Shown piece by piece: positions 9,190 through 22,146 of a stretch of DNA of 30,767 bases. The notes below the pieces were generated by a model that saw only the letters and a list, made by a program, of their open reading frames with translations, searched no databases and was not told the DNA's origin. Both the position numbers and the translations under genes were made by a program. The DNA lies in contig JAUNXM010000007.1 in the NCBI GenBank assembly GCA_030539815.1, positions 1-30,767 of the forward strand, in the 5' to 3' direction. This DNA comes from Methanobacterium sp. GTDB taxonomy: Archaea > Methanobacteriota > Methanobacteria > Methanobacteriales > Methanobacteriaceae. Each line of letters begins with the position of its first letter. Position 1 is the first letter of the stretch.

Positions 9190-10407
9190 TTAAATGTTAA
9201 CCTCTAACACATCCAACTCAATACACTTGGCAGATATGCCCAGTAGGGATGTTACACTGGGTTGGGTCCGGTTTTCATCACCGGATATAAGTTCTTTAAT
9301 GTACAAACCACCTTCACAATTCACAACTAATTCCAAGTGATTCGCATCCAATTGATTAAACTGAATTTCCTTTACTTCACGTGTACGGATCTTATCTGCT
9401 CTCCGGTGGGAAACTCTAATAGGGGTACGTTGTTTGATTATGTTAAGGGAATTTAAATCATCCAGTTTATCCGGATCTACCTCTTCTTCCAGTTCTACCA
9501 GGGCACGGTAGGTTTTGTAGGTTTCGGTGGATGATGCTTTAATACCGCTTCTGCGATCTTTATTCACCATTTTTAAATCAAGAACTTCCACTTTACCCTG
9601 GCAGCTCTGATTTATTTGGGAGTTTAATTCTTCTAAATTCAATTCTCGGACTTTAGGCTCCTTTATTTCCAGCACAAATGGCCTTCCTCTTCCTAACATC
9701 CTAACATCAACATCTTCCCGACCTGCACCGTGAAACCTGGATTCTTGCCCTTCTGTTGCATCTAAAACCCTTTCGGCAATCAACTCTTCAACAGATTCAG
9801 GGTACATTTTACCTGTGAAATCACACCTTTCACATCCCTTTCCCCGGCATTTTCGGCATGGCCAACGGGTCTGTGGAATACCCCTTAAGAGTTTACGGTA
9901 TCTGCCTTCAATGAATAATGGATTTATCTGAAGCTTCACATGGTCACGGGTAAAGTCCATCATTATCACCAGGTTGGGATTGTCAAAATCCACTTCCCGT
10001 TCCAGTCGATTTTCCAGCTCTTTACCCAACTCTCGATTAATCTCTTTCTTTATACTATCGCTGTTATTTTCAATTTTTTCCTGTATTTCTTTTTCTTTTT
10101 CAAGAATTTCACTGGGAAGACGACAACCCACCAGGAATGTTTCAAATTCAACTTTGGAATTATTGATAGTGGTGATTATTTTTTCCAAGTGATCTTCCAG
10201 TTTCAGGAAAATATCTCCACATACTTGGCATGCACACTCATCCTGAACTGCAGTGGCAATTTTCAGAACATCCTTAACATAGATTCCCCGCTCCTGATTG
10301 TCATTAGCCTGAAGCTGTGGATAAAAATTCCTACCCAGACAGCGATTGCAAATATTCCCTTTGGTGATTTCCATTATTTTCTGGGTTTTTTCTTTAATAT
10401 TATTCAT
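9190..10407 (-). CDS. pus10: tRNA pseudouridine synthase Pus10
   Basis: 405 aa. Archaeal Pus10 makes pseudouridine 55 (and often 54) in the T-loop of tRNA. The N-terminal zinc site is C20/C23 with C60/C63, followed by a THUMP-like domain; a second Cys cluster appears at 184-195 (CRKCRGKGCERC). The catalytic segment is HGAGREDVDVRMLGRGRPF; the catalytic Asp is one of D232/D234. C-terminal TYRALVELEE and GGLYIKELISGDENRTQPS match the pseudouridine synthase core. An AGGTTA ribosome binding site lies before the ATG. It is downstream of srp54 and upstream of rpl21e. Confidence 0.94.
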   Translation of the reverse strand: MNNIKEKTQKIMEITKGNICNRCLGRNFYPQLQANDNQERGIYVKDVLKIATAVQDECACQVCGDIFLKLEDHLEKIITTINNSKVEFETFLVGCRLPSEILEKEKEIQEKIENNSDSIKKEINRELGKELENRLEREVDFDNPNLVIMMDFTRDHVKLQINPLFIEGRYRKLLRGIPQTRWPCRKCRGKGCERCDFTGKMYPESVEELIAERVLDATEGQESRFHGAGREDVDVRMLGRGRPFVLEIKEPKVRELNLEELNSQINQSCQGKVEVLDLKMVNKDRRSGIKASSTETYKTYRALVELEEEVDPDKLDDLNSLNIIKQRTPIRVSHRRADKIRTREVKEIQFNQLDANHLELVVNCEGGLYIKELISGDENRTQPSVTSLLGISAKCIELDVLEVNI

Positions 10408-10463
10408 GGTAACCTGTCCTGATACGAATTATTTTTTCTTGGATTATAGTGGTGATTACAGAT

Positions 10464-10550
10464 TTAAGGGATGATCTTGTAGGTCATAACGAAATATACA
10501 ACTGAAATTACACTCAAAATCAGCACATAACTTAAAAAAGGTGACAGCAA
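10464..10550 (-). CDS. possible 28-aa hydrophobic peptide between srp54 and pus10
   Basis: A short frame begins with TTG immediately after the srp54 stop; the GGTGAT containing that stop would be its ribosome binding site but lies too close for comfort (a GTG eight codons later is an alternative). The peptide is almost entirely hydrophobic (LSYVLILSVISVVYFVM) with a basic residue near the C-terminus, so it would be one membrane helix. AT-rich DNA produces such frames by chance, so this is only a candidate. Confidence 0.2.
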   Translation of the reverse strand: MLSPFLSYVLILSVISVVYFVMTYKIIP

Positions 10551-10551
10551 A

Positions 10552-11883
<1,332 letters not shown>

Positions 11884-12263
11884 GATCTCATCACCAGGAT
11901 CCTTACTCCCAATCAATTAAGTTACAAGTTAAACTATTATTTAGATGTGTTTGATTCAGGTGGTATGTTTCGTTTTTCTCAATTAAAAAATCAGTAAGCC
12001 ACCAACTTATAAATTTTAAATTCCTATAATAAATTCTACTTGATTACTCATCTAAATTTAATAATATATATAATATATAAAATAATTTTTAGATTGTATC
12101 CACACACACCCCTACTATAACCATAGCACTTTCATAGAGGTATACACTAAAATTATTCTGAACAAGAATATAATATAATTAAATTCATTCACTAAAACGT
12201 TGGGTTATCTCAAGTTAATCCCTTGAGTTAAGTCCAGTAAATTTTTTTATCTACGGTGATCAA
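11884..12263. promoter_or_regulatory. divergent promoter region srp54 / hpt
   Basis: About 380 AT-rich bases with no gene. For hpt a TATA-like AATATAATAT at about 12167-12176 would place transcription start near 12200. Just downstream is an inverted repeat CTCAAG-N7-CTTGAG (12209-12227), well placed for an operator or a leader hairpin. The srp54 promoter is presumed in the A/T-rich first part but no single box stands out. Confidence 0.4.
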
Positions 12264-12836
<573 letters not shown>

Positions 12837-12970
12837 ATGGTCTTGAAATATAGGGGGTTTGATTAACCAATAATTCTAATTTAAGGAGTAACTAAAAAAG
12901 GCCAATTAAATCATTAATTTAAAAAAACTATAAATGAATACAAAAGGCATCGTGGTAATTTGAGGTATTT

Positions 12971-13960
12971 ATGACTAATTATCAATTCAACATAAACCAA
13001 ATACAGGATAAAATCAGGGAAACCGGGGCTAAAATTGTCGGTTTACAATTCCCGGAAGGTCTTAAAGTTCATGCCACAGAATTAGCCCGTCAAATAGAAG
13101 ATGAAACCGCGGCTATGGTTGTAATATCTGGTGATCCCTGTTATGGGGCATGTGATCTTTCTGATAATGTGATGGAAGGTAAAGTGGATTTACTGGTGCA
13201 TTTTGGACACACACCACTCCCTATTGATTATAAAGTCCCCACTATTTTTGTGGAAGCCCATTATCAACTGGAGTCCATGGAGATTTTGAAAGAAGCAGTG
13301 AAGTTTCTGGAAGGAAAGAAAAAGATTGGTCTGGTGACCACCACTCAGCACTTGCATCTTTTAGAAGAAGCTGCCCATTTCCTGGAGGAAAATGGCATGG
13401 AAGTCTTCATGAAGGGGGGTGGTGGCACCCTCTCGGGCCAGGTGTTGGGATGCAATTTTTCATCAGTCCAGGATCTACCAGTGGATGCCTACCTCTACTT
13501 GGGCAGTGGTAACTTCCACCCCCTGGGAATAAAACTCTCCACCCAGAAACCAGTAATAATTGCTGACCCTTACCTTAACCAGGTAAGAGATATTGATGAA
13601 TTCACTGACAGAATTCTTAGAATAAGATTCGCACGCATTACCCGGGCTAAAGAGGCTAATAAATTCGGAATACTCATCTCCTCCAAGGAGGGTCAGTGCC
13701 GATGGGAGCTGGGAAAAGATTTAAAGAAGATGTTACATAATGAAGGTAAGGAAGCTTATCTAATATTTATGAATGAAATAAACCCTTCTGCTTTACTACC
13801 ATATATGGATTTGGATGCATTTGTAGTAACAGCCTGTCCTCGAATAGCTATCGATGATTCTAAAATGTATAAAAAACCACTTATAACTCCTCATGAACTG
13901 GAGATTGTTCTGGGGAGGAGAAAGTGGGGAGATTACCAGATGGATGAGATTAAATACTAA
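12971..13960 (+). CDS. dph2: diphthamide biosynthesis enzyme Dph2
   Basis: 329 aa. A non-canonical radical SAM enzyme that transfers the 3-amino-3-carboxypropyl group of SAM to a histidine of elongation factor 2, the first step to diphthamide. The three cluster-binding cysteines expected for archaeal Dph2 are visible: C61 in [13 protein letters not shown]161 in VLGCNFSS and C289 in [11 protein letters not shown]. The domain order and length match the archaeal homodimeric form. GAGGTATTT precedes the ATG. It appears to be monocistronic: the next 680 bases have no gene. Confidence 0.95.
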   Translation: MTNYQFNINQIQDKIRETGAKIVGLQFPEGLKVHATELARQIEDETAAMVVISGDPCYGACDLSDNVMEGKVDLLVHFGHTPLPIDYKVPTIFVEAHYQLESMEILKEAVKFLEGKKKIGLVTTTQHLHLLEEAAHFLEENGMEVFMKGGGGTLSGQVLGCNFSSVQDLPVDAYLYLGSGNFHPLGIKLSTQKPVIIADPYLNQVRDIDEFTDRILRIRFARITRAKEANKFGILISSKEGQCRWELGKDLKKMLHNEGKEAYLIFMNEINPSALLPYMDLDAFVVTACPRIAIDDSKMYKKPLITPHELEIVLGRRKWGDYQMDEIKY

Positions 13961-14638
13961 GATTATATAATTATTAATTCATAACCTAACTTAAACCATC
14001 AAATAAACATAATATACATAATATTATAATGTAATCAATATCATCATATTAAATTACATAATAAATTATCATCAAGTTATACATATTATAATAAGAAATA
14101 TGCATCTGTTCTTCTTCCTCTACGACGATAATGGAATAAACTAAGAATATATGCAATTTAATCTCATGATTAATCGTTTCACATTTCATCTACCATGATT
14201 CATCTAGGCAATTTCTAAATGTTACATCGTATTTCAAAATTATTTACAATGGAATTTAATCATCACCAATCCATGACAAAAATCTGATACTTCTTTTTAT
14301 CAGATCATAATCTAGAAAATATAGGATCATAGAATTAACTTATCACAAATCCAATTAGATAATTTAATTTATAAATAATACTCACCCATTGTCTAATTCA
14401 TTAAGCCACAATATTATCTACATAATGCCACAATATTATCTACATTAATATATAGTAATTAGAAATTTTACCTTCATCTTGAACATTAAAAATCTTCAAA
14501 GTTCATCTTGGTGATGAATAGAGATTTTATGTGTTTTCATGCTTAATCATTCTTTAATCGTAATTGTAGAAACATATCATCAAAAGCAAAGCATGTGCAT
14601 AGTTGAATAAGCTTGTTTTTTGAAATGAGGTGAATTAA
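13961..14638. other. long AT-rich intergenic region with hairpin and tandem repeat
   Basis: 678 bases without a convincing gene on either strand (only frames of about a dozen codons). Two structures stand out. One is a perfect 8-base-pair hairpin, ATCTGATA (14282-14289) against TATCAGAT (14298-14305) with an 8-base loop. The other is a 22-base tandem duplication starting GCCACAATATTATCTACAT at 14405 and 14427. A TATA-like TAATATATAG near 14447-14456 could serve csl4 through a long leader, though the csl4 promoter may be closer. It could hold an untranslated RNA; I cannot identify one. Confidence 0.4.
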
Positions 14639-15208
14639 ATGAAAGCAAAAAACGGAGATTTCGTTCTTCCTGGTGACACTTTAGGAGTCACTGAGGAGTT
14701 TCTCCCGTCTGAATGGACCTATGACGATAATGGTGAAATCAGGTCCCTGGTGGCGGGAACAGTAGACATAGACCAGAAAAACAAAAAAATATCCATAATC
14801 CCCAAAACAAAAGCCCCGGTAATATTACAAAAAGGGGACGTAGTTTTAGGGCAAATAAGAGAAGTTCGAGGACAAAGAGCATTAGTAGATGTAGATGGGA
14901 TTAAAGACAGTAAGAGAAGTCTGCCAATCACATTCCTGGGTGCTATACACATTTCTCAGGCAAGAAAGGGATATGTGGATAAATTAACCGACGATTTCCA
15001 TATTGGTGATTTAATTCAGGCCCGAGTCACCAAGGTGATGGGAGTGGATAATGCTGATCTTACCACTGCCGAAAATGACCTGGGCGTTTTAAAGGCCATG
15101 TGTACCAACTGCCGACATTTCATGAAAAAAATCGGTAAAAAAGAAGTTAAATGCCCTAACTGTGGTAGAAAAGAGACCAGAAATATCTCTTCAAATTATG
15201 AGGGATAA
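14639..15208 (+). CDS. csl4: exosome complex RNA-binding protein Csl4
   Basis: 189 aa. Cap subunit of the archaeal RNA exosome, which binds RNA above the Rrp41/Rrp42 ring and recruits DnaG. N-terminal domain ([19 protein letters not shown]), central S1 domain ([21 protein letters not shown], about 65-135), and a C-terminal zinc ribbon with C155/C158 and C172/C175. AGGTGAATTAA precedes the ATG. It leads the csl4-rpoL-DUF99-Nudix run; its stop is one base from the rpoL start. Confidence 0.95.
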   Translation: MKAKNGDFVLPGDTLGVTEEFLPSEWTYDDNGEIRSLVAGTVDIDQKNKKISIIPKTKAPVILQKGDVVLGQIREVRGQRALVDVDGIKDSKRSLPITFLGAIHISQARKGYVDKLTDDFHIGDLIQARVTKVMGVDNADLTTAENDLGVLKAMCTNCRHFMKKIGKKEVKCPNCGRKETRNISSNYEG

Positions 15209-15209
15209 A

Positions 15210-15557
15210 ATGAAGATAATAACAGATAAACGGAATGAATTAGAGATAGAAATAACAGGAGAAACCCACACGCTCTGCAATGCACTGCGAAAAACCCTTA
15301 TGGAAGATGAGGATGTGGAAGCAGCAGCATATGTAATAGAACACCCTATTATCGGGGAGCCAAAGCTCTATATAAAGGCTAAAAATCCTAAAAAGTCCCT
15401 GAAAAATGCTGCTGAAACTCTTAAATCAAGATGTGAAGAATTTAAAGAGCTCATAGAATCTGATAGTGATGGAAAAACTAAAGGAAAGAAAGCCAAAAAG
15501 CAGACCAAAAAAACTGCTAAAAAAACCACCAAGAAAACCGCTAAAAAGAAGAAATGA
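15210..15557 (+). CDS. rpoL: DNA-directed RNA polymerase subunit RpoL with lysine-rich tail
   Basis: 115 aa. Rpb11/Rpc19-like assembly subunit that pairs with RpoD. The core (about residues 1-85) has the alpha-motif [30 protein letters not shown] and the C-terminal helix of the family, which normally ends near residue 90-95. Here a tail of 27 residues (89-115) follows, 16 of them Lys, with repeated KKTA units. Such a tail is not usual in RpoL as I know it. The ATG at 15210 is preceded by GAGGGAT; an in-frame ATG four codons earlier (15198) would overlap csl4. DUF99 begins one base after the stop. Confidence 0.93.
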   Translation: MKIITDKRNELEIEITGETHTLCNALRKTLMEDEDVEAAAYVIEHPIIGEPKLYIKAKNPKKSLKNAAETLKSRCEEFKELIESDSDGKTKGKKAKKQTKKTAKKTTKKTAKKKK

Positions 15558-15558
15558 A

Positions 15559-16176
15559 ATGGAGATCTTGAAAAATATCAAGAAATTCAGAAACATCAAA
15601 CCAGAAATTAGAATTCTGGGCGTGGATGATGCACCCTTCGTTCCACACAGCCAGGAAAAAGTCATGGTCATAGGAACCCTCTTTCGGGCAGGAAACTGGT
15701 TAGATGGGGTTCTCCGTACCTATATAACGGTTGATGGCAATGATGCCACTACCGCTCTAATTACCATGGTTAAAGGATCCCGACACCTGGAACAACTGGG
15801 TGTAATAATGTTAGATGGTGTCACCTTAGGTGGATTTAACGTAGTAAACATCCAGGACATATTCCAGGAAACAGGGGTACCGGTTATAGTTATCATGCGT
15901 AAATATCCAGATTTGCCACGCATAAAAAAGGCTTTAAAAAATTTCCCGGATTGTGAGGAACGTTGGAATCATATTCTTGGGGCCGGGGAAATATACCGGG
16001 TTGATAGAACCAGTAATAATGATTCTATCTACATGCAGCTGTGTGGTATCAGTCTAAAAGATGCTCGTGATATCGTGAAACTTTCTGCGACCCGGAGTGC
16101 AATACCCGAACCCATCCGGGCAGCACACCTCATAGCTGCGGGAGTAATCACTGGAGAATCCAAAGGAAATGCTTAA
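15559..16176 (+). CDS. DUF99 / endonuclease dU family protein
   Basis: 205 aa. Belongs to the archaeal DUF99 family, described as endonuclease dU and related in fold to endonuclease V, so a role at deaminated (uracil-containing) DNA is suspected but not proven here. Family blocks: [11 protein letters not shown] near the start, [41 protein letters not shown] and the C-terminal [14 protein letters not shown]. Acidic residues in the first and third blocks could be the metal ligands. The frame is open further upstream inside rpoL, but the ATG at 15559, one base after the rpoL stop, gives the family N-terminus. The neighbours csl4 and rpoL suggest cotranscription. Confidence 0.85.
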   Translation: MEILKNIKKFRNIKPEIRILGVDDAPFVPHSQEKVMVIGTLFRAGNWLDGVLRTYITVDGNDATTALITMVKGSRHLEQLGVIMLDGVTLGGFNVVNIQDIFQETGVPVIVIMRKYPDLPRIKKALKNFPDCEERWNHILGAGEIYRVDRTSNNDSIYMQLCGISLKDARDIVKLSATRSAIPEPIRAAHLIAAGVITGESKGNA

Positions 16177-16191
16177 TAAAGGGATTTACAA

Positions 16192-16674
16192 GTGGTGCTA
16201 GTGAGCATTTCTACAGCACACTCTTGGCAGGATAATCCTAATGATAAAGGTGTGGATACTATCACAAGACATAATCATCCCCTATTAACTGTTGATGCAG
16301 TAATAAATACTCTCGATGGGAGAATAATATTCATAAAACGTAAAAACCCTCCTTTTAAAGGTTCATGGGCCTTGCCAGGAGGTTTCGTTGAATATGGTGA
16401 AACCGTAGAGGAAGCAGTTATAAGGGAAGTTAACGAAGAAACAGGGGCAATTATCGAAATTCAAGACTTAGTCGGTGTTTATTCAGATCCGGCAAGGGAT
16501 CCCAGGGGGCACATGGTTACGATATGTTTCATAGCCATTAAAAAAGAAGGTGAAATTAAAGCAGATACTGACGCAACGGAAGTGGCATGTTTCACTGCTA
16601 AAGAGGCTATGGGGATGAATTTGGCCTTTGATCATAATAAAATATTAAAAGATGCAATTAAAAAAATTTCTTAA
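16192..16674 (+). CDS. Nudix hydrolase, ADP-ribose pyrophosphatase type
   Basis: 160 aa. The full Nudix box is present: G64-x5-E70-x7-R78-E79-V-x-E82-E83-x-G85. The following [19 protein letters not shown] is the pattern of archaeal ADP-ribose pyrophosphatases, so hydrolysis of ADP-ribose to AMP and ribose-5-phosphate is the likely activity; other nucleoside-diphosphate substrates remain possible. The start is GTG, with AAAGGGAT six bases upstream; a second GTG follows directly. It is 15 bases from DUF99 and probably in the same transcript. Confidence 0.88.
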   Translation: MVLVSISTAHSWQDNPNDKGVDTITRHNHPLLTVDAVINTLDGRIIFIKRKNPPFKGSWALPGGFVEYGETVEEAVIREVNEETGAIIEIQDLVGVYSDPARDPRGHMVTICFIAIKKEGEIKADTDATEVACFTAKEAMGMNLAFDHNKILKDAIKKIS

Positions 16675-16836
16675 ATGCGAAAAAATTAAATTAAATATCT
16701 AAAATCATAATAAGCTGGTCTGTATTTAAATGATCATCACTAACTATTCAATCAAATCATAAGTGAAATATATACAAAATACTAGTATCAATGAATAAAG
16801 TCTTATAGTGTGTTAAATCTTATTAGGAGGATTTAA

Positions 16837-17151
<315 letters not shown>

Positions 17152-17161
17152 ATCTTTGTGA

Positions 17162-17872
17162 ATGGGAGATGTTAAATTGGAAGGAGAACCTAAAAAAGAA
17201 AGTCAAAACCAGCAAATTTCTGAAATTGACCAATCTAAGGTGTCTAAAATCTCCTCCTCAACTGACAAATCTGATGCATCCACTGGATCAGATGATATCA
17301 ATGATTCTCAGGAGCAGCCTAAAACTAGCTCGGATAACACTTCTAATGAAAAAAGTCCAAAACGTCGTTTTAGGGATTTTTTGGCAGGTGGAGATATTAG
17401 CCCGAAAACTTCTACCGAAGTAATTTCTTCAAGTGATCAAAAACATAAGGGCAAAGAGGATAATGATGAAGTTATTAATGATTCAGAGTCGCATGAATTC
17501 CATTTAAGCCAGGAACTCATGAAATTTAACTTTTACCGAAAGTTCAGGTCCAATAAAGAACAGGTTATCCGTATTGGTGGGGGGGTTATAGGTGCGATTT
17601 TCATCATAGCTGGAATAGTATACTTACTCGGTTCCACAATACGGGTGGCGGATAATGTGATATTTGGTGAAAGAGCAGTGATCTCTGCATTCTTAATATT
17701 AGTGGGGGTTCTGATTATCGCCGGTATCTTTGCCAGCCGGCTCCTGGAGGGGAGTTTCTTAAAAAACATACACAGTGAACTGGAAGTGGCTGAAGACAAG
17801 GATTTAAACCATAACTCAAATGATAAGAAAGACAAAGCAAAGGGTAATATAGAGGAGAAGGATAAAAAGTAA
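17162..17872 (+). CDS. unrecognised two-helix membrane protein between tfs and pcn
   Basis: 236 aa, no family recognised. Residues 1-130 are low-complexity and polar (Ser, Asp, Lys and Gln rich), presumably disordered. Two hydrophobic helices follow at about 136-158 (IGGGVIGAIFIIAGIVYLLG) and 171-193 (AVISAFLILVGVLIIAGIF), then a highly charged tail ending in KEKD/K-rich residues. Both termini are probably cytoplasmic. It is ten bases after tfs and about 15 before pcn, so it is co-transcribed with a transcription factor and the sliding clamp. The ribosome binding site is weak, so coupling to tfs is likely. Function unknown. Confidence 0.75.
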   Translation: MGDVKLEGEPKKESQNQQISEIDQSKVSKISSSTDKSDASTGSDDINDSQEQPKTSSDNTSNEKSPKRRFRDFLAGGDISPKTSTEVISSSDQKHKGKEDNDEVINDSESHEFHLSQELMKFNFYRKFRSNKEQVIRIGGGVIGAIFIIAGIVYLLGSTIRVADNVIFGERAVISAFLILVGVLIIAGIFASRLLEGSFLKNIHSELEVAEDKDLNHNSNDKKDKAKGNIEEKDKK

Positions 17873-19674
<1,802 letters not shown>

Positions 19675-19766
19675 GAGATATAGAGTCAGGCTTTTTATAA
19701 TAGTCCGAGGACCATTAATCAATTTTACAGGTCACATGACTTATTTTTACAGCCAAAGAGGTGATT

Positions 19767-20050
<284 letters not shown>

Positions 20051-20058
20051 GTGAAAAA

Positions 20059-20235
20059 ATGTCAAAAAGTAAAAGTAACTTTTTAAGGGTCAAATGTGGA
20101 GACTGTGGCAACCAACAAGTTGTTTTCGATCATGCTGCCTCCAAAGTGGAGTGCATAATCTGTGGTAAATCTCTGGTAAAATCTAAGGGCGGAAGATCTG
20201 AAGTTGTAGCCCAAATAATCGAAGTCCTGGACTAA
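20059..20235 (+). CDS. rps27e: 30S ribosomal protein S27e
   Basis: 58 aa. A small zinc-ribbon ribosomal protein: [16 protein letters not shown] and [18 protein letters not shown] give the four zinc cysteines and the family spacing. The start ATG follows GGTGA by five bases, eight bases after the rpl44e stop; the aIF2-alpha start lies nine bases beyond its own stop. Confidence 0.95.
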
Positions 20236-20244
20236 GGTGTTTTA

Positions 20245-21024
20245 ATGGTAAGAATGAAGCATAAGTGGCCACAAGAAGGTGACTTAATCGTGGCCACCGT
20301 GCATAAGGTCCTTAATTATGGTGCATTTGCCAAACTGGAAGAATATCCTGGAGAAGAAGCTTTCATACACATCTCCGAGGTATCTGCCGGATGGGTGAAA
20401 AACATTCGGGACTACGTACGGGAAAATCAGAAGATTGTTGCCCGGGTACTCCGTGTTAACCCCAAAAAGGGCCATGTTGACGTTTCCATGAAAAGGATCA
20501 GGGAAGATCAAAGAACCCGTAAGATCCAGCAATGGAAAATCGAACAAAAAGCAGAAAAACTCCTGGAATTTGCAGCAAAAAGTATAGACAAGGATCTCGA
20601 TGCCGCCTACGATGAAGTTGGCTATGCTATGATGGATGAATTCGGGGACCTGTACGGTGCATTTGAAATATCTGCTGAAGAAGGAGCAGATTCCCTCATA
20701 GAAAGGGGAATGGATGAAGCATGGGCAAACGCCATAACTAATGTGGCCCAGAAGAATATTTCCCCTCCAGAAGTACAGATCACCGGATACGTGGATCTAA
20801 CTTCTTACGCTCCAGATGGGGTTGAAATCATACGCACTGCCCTCAAATCAATTAATAAGGATAATATAACTGTTCAATGTGTAGGGGCACCTCGTTACCG
20901 CTTACTGGTCAAATCCTCGGATTACATCACCGCAGAAACTATTCTAAAAGAAGCTGCAGATGAAGCCATCGCAACGGTTCTCGAGGCTGGTGGCGAGGGC
21001 GAGTTCCACCGGGAATTAGAATGA
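20245..21024 (+). CDS. eif2a: translation initiation factor aIF2 subunit alpha
   Basis: 259 aa. Alpha subunit of aIF2, which brings initiator tRNA to the small ribosomal subunit. S1-type OB domain at about 10-85 ([40 protein letters not shown]), helical middle domain, and the alpha-beta C-terminal domain that contacts the gamma subunit ([18 protein letters not shown]). AAGGTGTTTTA precedes the ATG. Its stop overlaps the nop10 start (ATGA), a standard archaeal S27e-aIF2-alpha-Nop10 arrangement. Confidence 0.96.
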   Translation: MVRMKHKWPQEGDLIVATVHKVLNYGAFAKLEEYPGEEAFIHISEVSAGWVKNIRDYVRENQKIVARVLRVNPKKGHVDVSMKRIREDQRTRKIQQWKIEQKAEKLLEFAAKSIDKDLDAAYDEVGYAMMDEFGDLYGAFEISAEEGADSLIERGMDEAWANAITNVAQKNISPPEVQITGYVDLTSYAPDGVEIIRTALKSINKDNITVQCVGAPRYRLLVKSSDYITAETILKEAADEAIATVLEAGGEGEFHRELE

Positions 21025-21188
21025 AGATGAAAATGAGAAGGTGCAGTTCCTGTAGGGAATACACCCTTAAAGATAGCTGCCCACACTGTGGGGGAGAACT
21101 AGAAGTTATATACCCTCCACGCTATTCTCCTCAGGATAAATACGGTAAATACCGGAGAATACTCAAAAAACAAATCAGCCAATATTAG
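21021..21188 (+). CDS. nop10: H/ACA ribonucleoprotein protein Nop10
   Basis: 55 aa. Small protein of the H/ACA RNP that stabilises Cbf5 for guide-RNA-directed pseudouridylation. Seen: [20 protein letters not shown] with two CxxC zinc pairs, then [15 protein letters not shown], the classical Nop10 C-terminal block. The first ATG overlaps the aIF2-alpha stop; in-frame ATGs at 21027 and 21033 are possible alternatives (the last would give the usual MRRC start). Confidence 0.95.
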   Translation: MKMKMRRCSSCREYTLKDSCPHCGGELEVIYPPRYSPQDKYGKYRRILKKQISQY

Positions 21189-21278
21189 GCATGATTTTGT
21201 TCATGAACACGAATTCTCATAATTCAATTAATTCCTATTCATTAGAATCCTTTTATTAGTCATGCAGGAGTGTTTTAG

Positions 21279-22052
21279 ATGAAGGAAACCTTCATAGAAC
21301 TGATTAAAGAAGTGGATCTTGATGATCCCATATTTATTGAAGCCCTACCAGGCATAGGACATGTGGGCAAACTGGTTGCCGAACACATTATACACGAACT
21401 GGGGGCAGAAAAATTCGCAGAACTTTACTCACCATCATTCCCTCCACAAGTTTTCGTAGACGAGGATGGGATTATCGAGCCTATGAAAAATGAGTTCTAC
21501 TACCTCAAAAATCAGGGTGAAGATGAAAGGGACTTCATTTTCCTGGGTGGAAACACTCAAGGTCTCAGTCCAGAAGGCCAATATGATGTTTGTGGGTCCA
21601 TACTGGATTTCGTTGACAATTACGGTGTTAAAGAAATATATACCCTTGGTGGATTGGGAACAGGTCAACCTGTGGAAAATCCAAAGGTTTTCGGAGCAGC
21701 TACCAGTAAAGAACTGGCTGAAATGCTCAAAGAACATGAAGTAACCCTGAGATCCGCTGATGGTGGGATAATAGGTGCTTCAGGTTTAATTCTGGGTCTG
21801 GGAATTTCCAGGGGTATGAATGGTGTTTGCTTAATGGGTGAAACACCAGGATACTTCATTGATGCCGACGCATCCAAAGCTGTGCTCACCGTACTATTGA
21901 AATTATTGAAAATAGAGTTAGACGTGGCAAAACTGGAAGAACGGGCTGAAGAAACCCGGAAAATGATCAGTAAAGCCCAGCAGATGGAACGAGAAATGGC
22001 AGAAAGGATGAATATAGTTCCTGGAGAAGAAGACTTGCGATATATTGGTTAA
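21279..22052 (+). CDS. PAC2-family proteasome assembly chaperone-like protein
   Basis: 257 aa. PAC2-fold protein (archaeal PbaA/PbaB group and relatives of eukaryotic Pac1-Pac2). Signature: [77 protein letters not shown] and [28 protein letters not shown] charged helical tail with coiled-coil character ([19 protein letters not shown]) ends ...DLRYIG. The Tyr is third from last, so it does not form the HbYX proteasome-docking motif. GGAGTG precedes the ATG. Its position after nop10 is conserved in Euryarchaeota. Exact role is inferred from the family. Confidence 0.85.
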   Translation: MKETFIELIKEVDLDDPIFIEALPGIGHVGKLVAEHIIHELGAEKFAELYSPSFPPQVFVDEDGIIEPMKNEFYYLKNQGEDERDFIFLGGNTQGLSPEGQYDVCGSILDFVDNYGVKEIYTLGGLGTGQPVENPKVFGAATSKELAEMLKEHEVTLRSADGGIIGASGLILGLGISRGMNGVCLMGETPGYFIDADASKAVLTVLLKLLKIELDVAKLEERAEETRKMISKAQQMEREMAERMNIVPGEEDLRYIG

Positions 22053-22063
22053 TCCCAGAATAT

Positions 22064-22093
22064 CTTTTTATTTTTTATTTTAATTTTATTTTT
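22064..22093 (+). terminator. oligo-T terminator after the PAC2 gene
   Basis: Four closely spaced T runs (CTTTTTATTTTTTATTTTAA, ATTTTATTTTTAAAAA) begin 11 bases after the PAC2 stop. They are the typical archaeal intrinsic terminator and separate this gene from endoQ. Confidence 0.5.
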
Positions 22094-22146
22094 AAAAATT
22101 TCATTAAAAAATCATAATCGAGATTTTTACTTGAAGGGTGCAAAAA

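Noticed and set aside
14405..14448. Possible CRISPR or iteron array
   Set aside because: Only two copies of a 22-base unit directly abutting, with no spacers and no cas genes in the window; treated as a simple tandem duplication.
14511..14570. Possible C/D box guide RNA (GTGATGA at about 14511)
   Set aside because: A C-box-like word is present, but no D box (CTGA) lies at a suitable distance and no terminal stem forms.
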